Of a DNA stretch of 64,000 nt, positions 41,029 to 50,205 are shown in pieces (the first letter of the stretch is position 1; the number at the start of each line of letters is the position of its first letter). The notes below the pieces were generated by a model. The model saw nothing but the letters and a program-made list of their open reading frames with translations. It had not been told where the DNA came from and searched no databases. The stretch comes from Clostridia bacterium. GTDB taxonomy: Bacteria > Bacillota > Clostridia > Christensenellales > Borkfalkiaceae. Location: positions 26,622 to 90,621 of the forward strand of contig JAFTVF010000002.1 in NCBI GenBank assembly GCA_017465865.1, in the 5' to 3' direction. Made by a program: the position numbers and the translations under genes.

Positions 41029-41892
41029 TTATCTGAAAAATTTCAAGCCCTGACAAATTTTGGCTTCAAAGGTCAAATCCTGATACAATTCCCCGTCGAG
41101 CTGTACGGTACAGGGATTTTTGGGCGTAAACCGCACCTTATCGCAAAGAAAATGCGTGGTGAGGGGGTATTGTAATACTTTCCCTTTCATCAGCCAAATA
41201 AAGGCTTTTATAATCTTCCACGCCCCGCCGATACAATCGACGATGACGACGTTTATTTTCCCGTCGGTGATATCCGCCGTAGGACAGATCGAGATCCCGC
41301 CGCCGAATTGCGACCCGTTACACGCCGCCGCGATGAGGACGTCCCTTTTTTCCGTCCGTCCCTCCGTTTCGATCTCCACGGAATACCCCTTATAGGCGAA
41401 TAGGCTTCGGATCAGGCTGAATAGGTATTTCAGCTTCCCTTTCATTTTACCCCTTTGACAGCGTTCTAAAACGTCCACGTCGATCCCCATACCCGCAACG
41501 TTCATACTCCGCACCCCGCCGACTTCGAGATAGTCCACGGGCTTTGCTACGCCGTCCAAGATCGCAAGGGTCGCTTTTTCCGCGTCCTTGGGCACGCCGA
41601 GCTTTTCCGCAAAATCGTTGCCGGTGCCCGAGGGGATCAGCCCGAGCGTACAAACGGCGGGATCGACCAGCCCGTTCAGGACTTCGTGCAACGTCCCGTC
41701 GCCGCCGAGTACGATAATTTCCCTTTCGCCCTGCTCGGTCAGCCGTCTTGCGATGACTTCCGCATCTCGCACGGCTTGCGATCTGTGTACCTCGTACGCC
41801 ACGCCGCGCTCTGAAAACAACCGCTCGACAACGCGGAGGTTTTTCAGGGCTTTCTTTTTCCCCGAAACGGGGTTGAGAATGATATGATACAT
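41029..41892 (-). CDS. Diacylglycerol/lipid kinase family protein (YegS/DagK-like)
   Basis: A 287-aa lipid kinase of the DAGK catalytic fold, acting at the inner membrane face on diacylglycerol or a related lipid. It shows the N-terminal nucleotide motif ILNPVSGKKKA, the catalytic GGDGTLHEVLNGL (residues about 58-70), PSGTGNDFAEKLGV and the late ICPTADITDGKINVVIVD. Length fits DagK/YegS. It is upstream of the PAS-PP2C gene on the same strand. Confidence 0.92.
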   Translation of the reverse strand: MYHIILNPVSGKKKALKNLRVVERLFSERGVAYEVHRSQAVRDAEVIARRLTEQGEREIIVLGGDGTLHEVLNGLVDPAVCTLGLIPSGTGNDFAEKLGVPKDAEKATLAILDGVAKPVDYLEVGGVRSMNVAGMGIDVDVLERCQRGKMKGKLKYLFSLIRSLFAYKGYSVEIETEGRTEKRDVLIAAACNGSQFGGGISICPTADITDGKINVVIVDCIGGAWKIIKAFIWLMKGKVLQYPLTTHFLCDKVRFTPKNPCTVQLDGELYQDLTFEAKICQGLKFFR

Positions 41893-41974
41893 GATTTACC
41901 TTTTGTAAAAACTGCGCGGAAAACGGGTTTTTGGAATTTTTCCACAAATATATTATATAACACTTTGCCGAGAA

Positions 41975-42003
41975 TTGCAATTTATTTTCGAATTTGATAT
42001 ACT
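41975..42003 (+). promoter_or_regulatory. Promoter of cca
   Basis: TTGCAA (41975-41980), 17-bp spacer, TATACT (41998-42003), 33 bp before the ATG. Confidence 0.6.
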
Positions 42004-42036
42004 ATAATCGTAAAAAATTTTTCAAAAGGCAGTAGT

Positions 42037-43380
42037 ATGCGCGCGATTTTACCCGAAAACTTAATAAAACTCGCCAACTCGCTCCCCGTTTCCCTGTACG
42101 TAGTGGGCGGTAGCGTGCGCGATTTTTTAGCGGGACTTTATTCCGCTTCGCACGACTGGGATATCTGCGCCCCCCTTTCCGCCGAAACTTTCGCCTCGAT
42201 CGCAGAGCAAAACGGCTTTTCCGTCAAATCCGTATATAAGAACACGGGCACGGTAAAAGTAAAAGACGGTCAAGGCGTAGACTACGAATATTCCTGTTTC
42301 CGTTCGGATAAATATACCCGCGGTATCCATACCCCGACGGAGATCTTTTTTACCGCCGACATCGCGCTCGACGCCCGCCGTCGGGATTTTACCTGCAACG
42401 CCGTGTATTACGATATCCGAAATTCCGCGTTCGTCGATCCCCTTGGCGGTATCCCCGCAATCCAAGAAAAACGCCTGACGACGGTCGCGGACGCGCGAAA
42501 GGTATTCGGCGAGGACGGCTTACGGCTCATGCGGCTTGCAAGACAAGCCGCGCAGTTGGGTTTTTCCCCTGACGAAAACTGCCTTACAGGCGCAGAGGAA
42601 AACGCCGCGCTTATCCAAGATATCACCCCCGAACGCATTTTCACGGAACTCTCGGCTCTGCTTACCGCCGATAAAAAATACGGCGTAAAGGACGGGCATT
42701 ATCACGGCTTGCGCCTGCTCGATACGACGGGCGTGCTTGGGTATATCCTGCCCGAGCTTGCTTTGGGCAAGGGTATGGTCCAGCGCGCGGATTTCCATAA
42801 ATACGACGTTTTAGAACATTCTTTCCGTGCGGTAAAATACGCCGACGAGCGGGTGCGTTTTGCGGCGCTGTTGCACGATATCGGCAAACCGTTCTGCCAA
42901 AACCGCGACGGCAATTCTTACGCCCACCCCGAAGAGGGCGAACGGCTCGCGCGCGAGATACTCCACCGCCTGAAAGCGCCGAAAAAGCTGACGGAACAGG
43001 TATCCGCGCTCGTCAAACGGCACATGTACGATTTCGACTGCCAAACCCGCGAAAACAAGCTCCGCCGTTTCTTCGTTGCACATCACGAGCTGTTGCCCGC
43101 ATTATTACTCGTAAAACAAGCGGATTTTTCGGCTTGCACGGACGATCTTTCCGTCGCGCCTACCGTGGTTAAATGGACGCGGCTTCTTGAAAAAATGCAA
43201 AGCGAGGGCGTGCCGTTCACCTTAAAACAGCTCTCAATCGGGGGCAGAGAACTGCTTGCAATCGGCATACCGCCCCACCGCATTTCAAGCGTTTTGGACG
43301 CGCTGTTAAAGCATACGGCAACAAATCCCGCAGACAATACCAAAGAACGATTATTACGGCTTGCGCCGACGATTATTTAA
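42037..43380 (+). CDS. cca: CCA tRNA nucleotidyltransferase with HD domain
   Basis: Adds or repairs the 3' CCA of tRNA. The class II nucleotidyltransferase head has YVVGGSVRDFLAG (residues about 20-32), HDWDICAP (metal Asp pair) and RRDFTCNAVYYD. RNA-binding helices follow, then an HD domain (about 265-370) with ALLHDIGKPF and VSALVKRHMYDF. At 447 aa it fits the Firmicute cca-HD form. The only tRNA in the window already encodes its CCA, so repair may be the main task. Confidence 0.94.
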   Translation: MRAILPENLIKLANSLPVSLYVVGGSVRDFLAGLYSASHDWDICAPLSAETFASIAEQNGFSVKSVYKNTGTVKVKDGQGVDYEYSCFRSDKYTRGIHTPTEIFFTADIALDARRRDFTCNAVYYDIRNSAFVDPLGGIPAIQEKRLTTVADARKVFGEDGLRLMRLARQAAQLGFSPDENCLTGAEENAALIQDITPERIFTELSALLTADKKYGVKDGHYHGLRLLDTTGVLGYILPELALGKGMVQRADFHKYDVLEHSFRAVKYADERVRFAALLHDIGKPFCQNRDGNSYAHPEEGERLAREILHRLKAPKKLTEQVSALVKRHMYDFDCQTRENKLRRFFVAHHELLPALLLVKQADFSACTDDLSVAPTVVKWTRLLEKMQSEGVPFTLKQLSIGGRELLAIGIPPHRISSVLDALLKHTATNPADNTKERLLRLAPTII

Positions 43381-43382
43381 CA

Positions 43383-43425
43383 AAAAACTCCGACCGTCCT
43401 TTCGGGCGATCGGAGTTTGTTCAAT
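43383..43425. terminator. Terminator between cca and galK
   Basis: AAACTCCGA stem with imperfect inner pairs (CCGTCC / GGGCGA) around TTTC, closing with TCGGAGTTTGTT. It can end both convergent genes. Confidence 0.75.
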
Positions 43426-43428
43426 TTT

Positions 43429-44586
43429 TCAAAGTTTTTCTACCGTAATACCGTCCTCGATCGAGGTTTCGTAAAAGCTCGCCTTATAACCGATGCTGTC
43501 CTGATACGCTTTGCCGACCCGACGGATAAAGCCGTCCACCGCCGTCTTTTTGACGATGGAAATGGTGCACCCGCCAAATCCCGCGCCGATCATGCGCGAA
43601 CCCAAACAATCCGTTTCCTTTCTGGCTAGCGCGCTGAGGGTATCCAGCTCTTTCCCCGTTACCTCGTACAAATCGCGTAAGCTGTAATGGCTTTCGTTGA
43701 GTAGCGCGCCCAGCTCTACGAGATCGCCCGCTTTGAGCGCCTCGACCGCCTTATTCACGCGGTCGCATTCCATAACGACGTGTTCCGCGCGCTTTGCAAC
43801 CACGCCCGAAAGCAGGTATTTATTCTCCATAAATTGCTTGGGTGTTACTTCCGCAAGGCAGCTGATGGGTAATACCGTTTGCAGGGCTTTCAGCGCAGTT
43901 TCCACTTCCTGACGGCGTACGTTGTACTTGCTCTCCACAAGATTATGCGGTTTGTTGCAGTTGGCGACGACCAAACAGTACGCGCCGAGCTGTAAGGGTA
44001 CGTATTCGTATTCCAAGGTAGCGCAGTTCAAAAGCACCGCGTGGTCCTTTTTGCCCATTGCGGAAGCGAACTGGTCCATAATCCCGCAGTTCACGCCCGC
44101 GTACTCGTTTTCCGCGCGTTGGGAAATGAGCGCGAGTTTTACCTTATCGTACGCTACGCCCGCGTACTCGCAAAACGCGACGGAGGTTGCCACCTCGATC
44201 GCCGCCGAGGAGGAAAGCCCGCTGCCGAACGGCACGGTGCAATCGTAATACAGATCGCAGCCGACGATCTCCACGCCCGTTTGCTGTAAAAAGTACGCGA
44301 CTCCCGCCTGATAATTGCCGATTTTGAGTTCTCTGTAATCGTTAAGACGGGTTGTATCCACTTCCACGATCCCGTCGATACCGCGGAACGCCATACGGAT
44401 TTTGTTACCGCCCGTTTTCCTGCCGTAGATATTACAGCGCAGATTGAGCGCCGCGGGGAATACCTTACCCCCGCAATAGTCCACGTGTTCGCCGATGACG
44501 TTGATACGCCCCGCCGCCGTAAATAGATCTTCCGCTTTCGCCTTAAATACGCTTTCAAACGCCTGTATCGCTTCCGTTCTTTCCAT
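43429..44586 (-). CDS. galK: Galactokinase
   Basis: Phosphorylates alpha-D-galactose at C1 in the Leloir pathway. It is a GHMP kinase: substrate motif GRINVIGEHVDYCGGKVFPAA in parts (residues about 24-44), ATP motif PFGSGLSSSAAIEVA (about 118-132) and the third motif GSRMIGAGFGGCTISIV. At 385 aa the length is standard. The ATG at 44586 follows AGAGAGGAAA. No galT or galE gene is next to it. Confidence 0.96.
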   Translation of the reverse strand: MERTEAIQAFESVFKAKAEDLFTAAGRINVIGEHVDYCGGKVFPAALNLRCNIYGRKTGGNKIRMAFRGIDGIVEVDTTRLNDYRELKIGNYQAGVAYFLQQTGVEIVGCDLYYDCTVPFGSGLSSSAAIEVATSVAFCEYAGVAYDKVKLALISQRAENEYAGVNCGIMDQFASAMGKKDHAVLLNCATLEYEYVPLQLGAYCLVVANCNKPHNLVESKYNVRRQEVETALKALQTVLPISCLAEVTPKQFMENKYLLSGVVAKRAEHVVMECDRVNKAVEALKAGDLVELGALLNESHYSLRDLYEVTGKELDTLSALARKETDCLGSRMIGAGFGGCTISIVKKTAVDGFIRRVGKAYQDSIGYKASFYETSIEDGITVEKL

Positions 44587-44716
44587 CTTTTTATTTCCTC
44601 TCTGTAAAAATCCAAAATCGCAACGATTTTTATCTCTTTGATTATACACTACGCCAGCGTTTTTGTCAATCTTGTAAAGGAAATATTTTCATAAAAAATA
44701 TTTATACCGTAAAAAT

Positions 44717-44750
44717 GACAAGCCGCGTCGCAGTTGCGACGCGGCTTGTC
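44717..44750 (-). terminator. Terminator of the cold-shock gene
   Basis: A 16-bp perfect stem (GACAAGCCGCGTCGCA and its complement) with a 2-nt gap; on the minus strand it is followed by ATTTTTA. Confidence 0.88.
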
Positions 44751-44765
44751 CACGTAAAAACTTTT

Positions 44766-44978
44766 TTACAGCGCCTGTACGTTGACAGCGCGAAGTTTTT
44801 CGGGGTTCTTCGGATCGGGCTCGACTTCGTAAGAAACCTTTTGCCCTTCTTTCAACCTTCTGTAACCCTCTGCTACAATCGCGGAGAAATGCACGAAGAC
44901 GTCATCGCCGCCTTCATCGCCTGCAATAAAGCCGTAGCCTTTTTCCGCGTTGAACCACTTCACAGTACCCTGACTCAT
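44766..44978 (-). CDS. Cold-shock domain protein
   Basis: A 70-aa CSD RNA chaperone of the CspA family that melts RNA secondary structure. RNP1 is KGYGFI and RNP2 is VFVHF, with the N-terminal [11 protein letters not shown]. The ATG at 44978 follows GGGGG and matches the family N-terminus. The transcript has a leader of about 75 nt, as is common for csp genes. Confidence 0.96.
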   Translation of the reverse strand: MSQGTVKWFNAEKGYGFIAGDEGGDDVFVHFSAIVAEGYRRLKEGQKVSYEVEPDPKNPEKLRAVNVQAL

Positions 44979-45058
44979 TTTCGGTACCCCCTTCATAAGA
45001 TTTTTTACCAATAGGAACTGCAACGAACCCCCAACGCATTTTCTATCTGTACTCTTTT

Positions 45059-45087
45059 ATTATATCATACTTTTTTTTCGATTGCAA
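45059..45087 (-). promoter_or_regulatory. Promoter of the cold-shock gene
   Basis: Minus strand: TTGCAA (45082-45087), 17-bp A-rich spacer, TATAAT (45059-45064). Confidence 0.7.
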
Positions 45088-45210
45088 TATATCTTCGCCA
45101 AATTTCTTGCAAATTTACGGATTTTTTCGTTTTTTTTCGCAAAATAATGGACTTTTTACGCATTTTAATGGTATAATTTAGTAAATACGCATACACTAAC
45201 GGTAGTTATT

Positions 45211-46083
45211 ATGAAATTCATTGAAATTCTCAAAGTCATATTACTCGGCATCGTCGAGGGCATCACCGAATGGCTGCCCATTTCCAGCACGGGACACATG
45301 CTCCTCGTAGACGAAATTTGCCCCCTGCGCCTTTCCGAGGCGTTCAAGGAAATGTTTTTCGTCGTTATTCAGCTCGGCGCGATCCTCGCCGTGCTCGTCC
45401 TGTTTTGGAAAAAGCTCTTCCCGTTCAAGCGCGAACGGATAAACGACGGCGAAAACGGGCGTACGGCTAATAAAATCGTTGCCGACAAAGCCATCTTCAA
45501 TCTTTGGGGTAAGGTGCTCGTTGCGTGCGTTCCTGCCGCGGTGATCGGCATCGCTTTCGACGATCTTTTGGAAAAATATCTGCACACCCCCTTAATTATC
45601 TCGTTGATGCTCATTCTCTACGGCATCGGCTTTATCCTCATCGAAAACCGCAATAAAACGCGGGAATTGCCCATAAAAACGACGGCGGAGATCTCCTATA
45701 AACACGCCTTTATCATCGGCGCGTTTCAGGTCCTTTCCTTAATCCCCGGCACTTCCCGTTCGGGCGCGACCATTTTAGGCGCGCTTCTTATCGGCGTTGC
45801 CCGTCCTGCGGGCGCGGAGTTCACCTTTTTCCTCGCGATCCCCGTTATGCTCGGCGCGAGCGCGATCAAGCTCTTGAAATTCTTTTTGGAAAGCGGCGCG
45901 CTCTCGGGCGCGGAGCTTGGGTATCTCGCGATCGGCGCGGTCGTGGCGTTCGCGGTGTCCTTGGCGGCAATCAAATTCTTAATGGATTTCGTCAAAAAAC
46001 ACGATTTCAAGGTTTTCGGTTGGTACAGGATCGTACTCGGCGCGGTCGTGATCGCCGCACTCGTCCTGCCCGCTATCTTCTAA
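45211..46083 (+). CDS. uppP: Undecaprenyl-diphosphatase
   Basis: Membrane phosphatase (BacA type) that recycles undecaprenyl pyrophosphate for peptidoglycan synthesis and gives bacitracin tolerance. The 290-aa protein has eight predicted membrane segments and both signatures: GIVEGITEWLPISSTGHMLL (residues about 12-31) and LIPGTSRSGATILGALL (about 177-193). A TATAAT at 45172-45177 suggests a promoter with a poor -35. It ends at its own terminator. Confidence 0.96.
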   Translation: MKFIEILKVILLGIVEGITEWLPISSTGHMLLVDEICPLRLSEAFKEMFFVVIQLGAILAVLVLFWKKLFPFKRERINDGENGRTANKIVADKAIFNLWGKVLVACVPAAVIGIAFDDLLEKYLHTPLIISLMLILYGIGFILIENRNKTRELPIKTTAEISYKHAFIIGAFQVLSLIPGTSRSGATILGALLIGVARPAGAEFTFFLAIPVMLGASAIKLLKFFLESGALSGAELGYLAIGAVVAFAVSLAAIKFLMDFVKKHDFKVFGWYRIVLGAVVIAALVLPAIF

Positions 46084-46103
46084 AAAATTCGTAAGAACAG
46101 CCA

Positions 46104-46145
46104 AACGCGGCGACGGTTACAAAACCGTCGCCGCGTTCTTTTCGT
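46104..46145. terminator. Terminator between uppP and the ACT-domain gene
   Basis: AACGCGGCGACGGTT-acaa-AACCGTCGCCGCGTT then CTTTTCGTTCTT; serves uppP and possibly the convergent operon. Confidence 0.85.
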
Positions 46146-46147
46146 TC

Positions 46148-46549
46148 TTAAATGATTTTCGCGCCCTTGCTCTGTAAGATCGCGATTGCCTTTTCGGGCG
46201 TAGCCGTCTTAAAGGCGATCTTCGCGTGCCCGTCCGCTTCTGCGTAGGAATACATATATTCCACGTTCACGCCGCCGTCGCCAAGATCGATCAACAGCTC
46301 GGACAGTGCGCCCGCTTTGTGCGGAACTTCCAAGCCGACGAGCTCTACCATCGAGGAAAGGAAACCCGCGTTTTTCAGCACCTGCAACGCCTTTTCGTTG
46401 TCGTCGGTGATCAAGCGCAAGATCCCGAACTCTTTCGTGTCCGCAATCGACAGCGCGTAAAGGTTGATATCCGCTTCTTTCAGCACCTTACAGCACGCGC
46501 TCGCTTTGCCTTCCTTGTTTTCCAAAAATACCGCTATCTGTTTAATCAT
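46148..46549 (-). CDS. ACT-domain protein (tandem ACT)
   Basis: A 133-aa protein of two ACT-like amino-acid-binding modules (about residues 3-65: QIAVFLENKEGKASACCKVL, LYALSIADTKEFGILRLI; about 70-133: VVGLEVPHKAGALSELLIDLGDGGVNVEYMYSY in parts). It is the last gene of the aryl-2-oxoacid operon, 16 bp after paaK. Proteins of this type regularly follow phenylacetate-CoA ligase in anaerobes and probably sense aromatic amino acids. Confidence 0.9.
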   Translation of the reverse strand: MIKQIAVFLENKEGKASACCKVLKEADINLYALSIADTKEFGILRLITDDNEKALQVLKNAGFLSSMVELVGLEVPHKAGALSELLIDLGDGGVNVEYMYSYAEADGHAKIAFKTATPEKAIAILQSKGAKII

Positions 46550-46565
46550 GATTTTCCCCTCCTGA

Positions 46566-47870
46566 TTATAATTTTCTCTTATCCGTGATACGCTTTGCTT
46601 TCCCCTCGCTGCGCGCTACCGTACCCGGCGAAACCAAGGTGATCTTCGCGCTTACCGACAGCGCGGAGGTCATATCCGAGCTTAATTTCTTGCGGATCTC
46701 CTCCACGTGCCCGATCTCGTCAATGGAGATATTCGGCGACAATTCAACGACGATCTCCATCGTATCCAAATTATTCACGCGGTCTACGTTGATATGGTAG
46801 TGCGGCTGAATATCGGGGTTCTTTAAGAGTACGCTCTCGATCTGGGACGGGAATACGTTCACCCCGCGAATGATCAGCATATCGTCGCTTCTGCCCGTGA
46901 TCTTATTCAGTTTCACCGTCGTTCTGCCGCAAGGACAGGGATCGGCGTTCAAGCTCGCGATATCCCGCGTTCTGTACCGAAGCAAGGGCATTCCCTCTTT
47001 CGTCAACGTAGTAATCACCAGCTCGCCCGATTCCCCGTAAGGCAGGGGTTCAAGCGTATCCACGTCCACGATCTCGGGATAGAAATGGTCGTCTTGGAAA
47101 TGCATACCCGTCTTAAACTCGCAATCGCACGCAACGCCCGGTCCTGCAATTTCGCTCAAACCGTAAATGTCGCAAGCACGGATACCCAAGCGTTTTTCGA
47201 TATCGTTGCGCATACCCTCCGACCAAGCCTCCGCACCGAACACGCCGCCTTTGAGCTTGATATCCACGCCCGGTTTCAAGCCCAGCTTTTCGATTTCTTC
47301 CGCCAAATAAATGATATACGACGGCGTACAGCAGATGATATCCGCGCCGAAATCGGTAATCAGCTGGATCTGTTTTTGCGTATTGCCAGCCGAAGCGGGA
47401 ACAACGCACGCGCCCAGCTTTTCACCGCCGTAGTGCATACCCAGCCCGCCCGTAAACAGACCGTAGCCGTACGCGACGTGTATAATACTTTCCTCGTCCG
47501 CGCCCGCCATCACAAGCGACCGCGCCGCACATTCCGCCCAAACGTCGATGTCGTTCATGGTATAACCCGCCACCGTGAGCTTACCCGTCGTCGCGCTGGA
47601 AGCGTGCAAACGCACCAGATCTTTGCGGGGGCGCGCCATCATACCGAACGGGTACGCGTCGCGCAGGTCCTGTTTTACGGTATACGGCAATTTATAAATA
47701 TCGTCTATCGATTTGATATCGTCGGGCTTCAATTTCATCGCGTCCATTTTCTCGCGATAGGGTTTCTGGTTTTCGTATACGTACTTGACCATTTTCACCA
47801 AACGCTCCGATTGAAGCACCCGCTTTTGGTCCGCGCTCATCGTTTCTAATTCTTTCTGAAAGTATTGCAT
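46566..47870 (-). CDS. paaK: Phenylacetate-CoA ligase
   Basis: Adenylate-forming ligase that links arylacetates to CoA, or works in reverse to make ATP from aryl-acetyl-CoA. The 434-aa chain has the AMP-binding loop SSATTGKLTVAGY, the YGLSEIAGPGVACDC A5-type motif, LRYRTRDIAS and the C-terminal GRSDDMLIIRGVNVFPSQIE hinge with the late catalytic Lys in the KRITDKRKL tail. It is transcribed with indolepyruvate oxidoreductase genes, which points to energy gain from Phe, Tyr or Trp. Confidence 0.95.
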   Translation of the reverse strand: MQYFQKELETMSADQKRVLQSERLVKMVKYVYENQKPYREKMDAMKLKPDDIKSIDDIYKLPYTVKQDLRDAYPFGMMARPRKDLVRLHASSATTGKLTVAGYTMNDIDVWAECAARSLVMAGADEESIIHVAYGYGLFTGGLGMHYGGEKLGACVVPASAGNTQKQIQLITDFGADIICCTPSYIIYLAEEIEKLGLKPGVDIKLKGGVFGAEAWSEGMRNDIEKRLGIRACDIYGLSEIAGPGVACDCEFKTGMHFQDDHFYPEIVDVDTLEPLPYGESGELVITTLTKEGMPLLRYRTRDIASLNADPCPCGRTTVKLNKITGRSDDMLIIRGVNVFPSQIESVLLKNPDIQPHYHINVDRVNNLDTMEIVVELSPNISIDEIGHVEEIRKKLSSDMTSALSVSAKITLVSPGTVARSEGKAKRITDKRKL

Positions 47871-47899
47871 ATCATTTTACCTCGTTATATATTTTTTAT

Positions 47900-48469
47900 T
47901 CAAACCCGCTCGAAGCCCAGCTCGAACGCTTTCAAATTCACTTCCGCAAACTTTTCAGGTACGCAAGCGGACACCGCTTCCCGCATCACCTGTTTGTCAA
48001 ACCCCAACAGCTTACACATCGCGCCGAGCATAACGATATTCGTCGCTTTCGCGTTCCCGACGCTCAGCGCCAACTCCTGCGCGCTAACGAAATAGGTTTT
48101 TTCGTGCTCGTTTTCGAGCCTCTCTTTGATCCCCTCGGGATAGCTTGTAGCCCCCGTAATACATGGCATGGGCAGTATTTTTTCGTCGTTGACGAGCAAA
48201 ACGCCGTCGGCTTTGAGATAATGCTTTACGCGCACCGCTTCCAAAGCCTCGAACGCGACCACGATATCCGCGCCGCCTTCCCACACGACGGGGGAATAGA
48301 TCTTTTCCCCGATCCGCACGTGCGTAACGACGCTCCCGCCGCGCTGGCTCATACCGTGTATCTCGCTGAGCTTGCAATCCTTACCGCTGAGCATTGCGTA
48401 CTTGCCCAGCACTCGGCTGGCAAGCAGCGTGCCCTGTCCGCCGACGCCTGCTATCAGAATATTCATCAT
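47900..48469 (-). CDS. iorB: Indolepyruvate:ferredoxin oxidoreductase, beta subunit
   Basis: The gamma-domain subunit of the 2-oxoacid oxidoreductase that decarboxylates aryl pyruvates to aryl-acetyl-CoA with ferredoxin. The 189-aa protein shows ILIAGVGGQGTLLASRVLG (residues about 4-22), EIHGMSQRGGSVVTHVRIG and PVVWEGGADIVVAFEALEA, diagnostic for IorB. Its start overlaps the stop of iorA (ATGATGA), so the two are coupled. Confidence 0.95.
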   Translation of the reverse strand: MMNILIAGVGGQGTLLASRVLGKYAMLSGKDCKLSEIHGMSQRGGSVVTHVRIGEKIYSPVVWEGGADIVVAFEALEAVRVKHYLKADGVLLVNDEKILPMPCITGATSYPEGIKERLENEHEKTYFVSAQELALSVGNAKATNIVMLGAMCKLLGFDKQVMREAVSACVPEKFAEVNLKAFELGFERV

Positions 48470-50190
48470 ACCTGCGCTTCCTCCTTTACCAGACACCCGA
48501 ACGGGCAGACCTTGCTGCAAACCTCGCAGCCCACGCATTGTATCCGATCGATCACGATCCCGTGTTCGCCTTGGCTGATCGCGGGACAGCCCAGCTTTTT
48601 ACACACACCGCAATTTTTACAGTCCTTTACCGTTACTTTTGCCTTGGGGGTCTTATCCAGCAACGCGCAAGCCCGTTGCGCGATAATCACGCTCACTTCG
48701 TCCGTTGCCGTTGCCGCGCGCACCGCCTTTTCCACCGCCTTGACGTCGTACGCGTCTACGATTTGCAAATCCTTTACCCCGCACGCCCTGCAAAGCTCGT
48801 CTAAAAACACGGTCGGCGCAGGCTCGCCTTTGAGATTTTTACCCGTTGCGGGGTGCTGTTGATGCCCCGTCATGCCCGTCGTGGAATTGTCGAGAATGAG
48901 CAAGGTGATCCCGCTGCGGTTATACACGGCGTTGATCAGCCCCGTTACGCCGCTATGTAAAAAGGTGGAATCCCCGATCACGGAAACGCATTTGCTTTCC
49001 CCGTCCGTCGCTTTTTTCATACCGTGCGACATGCCCACCGACGCGCCCATACAAATACAGGTATCCACCGCCGACAGCGGAGGCACTGCCCCGAGCGTAT
49101 AACAGCCGATATCGCCGTTGACCGTAAGTTTGAGTTTATTCAGCACGTAAAACACGCCGCGATGCGGACAGCCCGCGCACATCACGGGCGGGCGCGACGG
49201 CACTTTTTCCGCCGTGGGCGCAGCCGCGCCGTTGAATTTTTCCAAAATCGTGAGCACGGAAATTTCGCCCTGCAAAGAGAACAACTCCTTGCCCTTGCAA
49301 GCAATCCCCGCCGCTTTCAACGCGTCCTCCATATACGGTTCAAGCTCTTCAATTACGTACAACTGCTTGACCTTTTTCGAAAACGCCTCAATCGCTTTTA
49401 TCGGCAACGGATACGGCGTTCCCACCTTAAACACGTTGGCGCTGGGCAACGCCTCTTTCACGTATTCGTAGACCACGCCCGAGCAAACCACACCGATCTC
49501 GGTTTCCGCGGTGTATTCCGCACGGTTTATTTCGCACCCGTTCACGTACTCTTTAAGCGCCTCGTCCCGCGCCTCCACCGCCACGTGGCGACGAATGGCG
49601 TTCGACGGCATCATGACGTATTTCTCCGCCGATTTTTGATAGGGTTTCAAAGCTCTTTCGTCCCGTTCGCAAAGCTCCACGATCCCGTGCGAATGGGCTA
49701 CGCGAGTCGTTTCCCGAACGAGCACGGGGGTATCAAACTGCTCGCTGATCTCGTACGCGAGCTTTACAAACTCCTTTGCTTCCTGTGCGGAAGAGGGTTC
49801 TAACATAGGCACGTGCGCGCTACGCGCATAATAACGGCTGTCCTGCTCGTTCTGCGAGGAATGCATACCCGGGTCGTCGGCAACGACGATCACAAGTCCC
49901 GCGTTCACGCCCGTATACGCTACGGTAAACAGCGGGTCAGCCGCCACGTTCAAGCCCACGTGTTTCATACACGCCATTGCCCGCGCGCCGGCAAGCGACG
50001 CGCCGATCGCGACCTCGACCGCGACTTTTTCGTTTGGTGCCCATTCCGCGTATACGTTATCGTGTTTTACAAAATTTTCCGCGATCTCCGTACTCGGCGT
50101 ACCGGGATACGCAGATAAGACCTTCACGCCCGCCTCGTAAGCCCCGCGCGCGATCGCTTTATTCGTCAGCATCAATTCTTTATTTTCCAT
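48466..50190 (-). CDS. iorA: Indolepyruvate:ferredoxin oxidoreductase, alpha subunit
   Basis: The thiamine-diphosphate subunit. At 574 aa it has the pyruvate-binding N-terminal domain (GVKVLSAYPGTPSTEIAE), the TPP domain with GDIGCYTLG, CMGASVGMSHGMKKA and GDSTFLHSGVTGLINAVYN, and the CPHRG motif CAGCPHRG. The C-terminus carries two 4Fe-4S ferredoxin clusters (CKNCGVCKKLGCPA and CVGCEVCSKVCP; the first is slightly irregular). Located in the cytosol, it passes electrons to ferredoxin. Operon: thioesterase, iorA, iorB, paaK, ACT protein. Confidence 0.96.
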   Translation of the reverse strand: MENKELMLTNKAIARGAYEAGVKVLSAYPGTPSTEIAENFVKHDNVYAEWAPNEKVAVEVAIGASLAGARAMACMKHVGLNVAADPLFTVAYTGVNAGLVIVVADDPGMHSSQNEQDSRYYARSAHVPMLEPSSAQEAKEFVKLAYEISEQFDTPVLVRETTRVAHSHGIVELCERDERALKPYQKSAEKYVMMPSNAIRRHVAVEARDEALKEYVNGCEINRAEYTAETEIGVVCSGVVYEYVKEALPSANVFKVGTPYPLPIKAIEAFSKKVKQLYVIEELEPYMEDALKAAGIACKGKELFSLQGEISVLTILEKFNGAAAPTAEKVPSRPPVMCAGCPHRGVFYVLNKLKLTVNGDIGCYTLGAVPPLSAVDTCICMGASVGMSHGMKKATDGESKCVSVIGDSTFLHSGVTGLINAVYNRSGITLLILDNSTTGMTGHQQHPATGKNLKGEPAPTVFLDELCRACGVKDLQIVDAYDVKAVEKAVRAATATDEVSVIIAQRACALLDKTPKAKVTVKDCKNCGVCKKLGCPAISQGEHGIVIDRIQCVGCEVCSKVCPFGCLVKEEAQV

Positions 50191-50205
50191 TTCCTTTTTT
50201 CCCGT

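Noticed and set aside
45165-45347. Short minus-strand ORF over the uppP start
   Set aside because: Overlaps the conserved N-terminus of uppP and has no family features.
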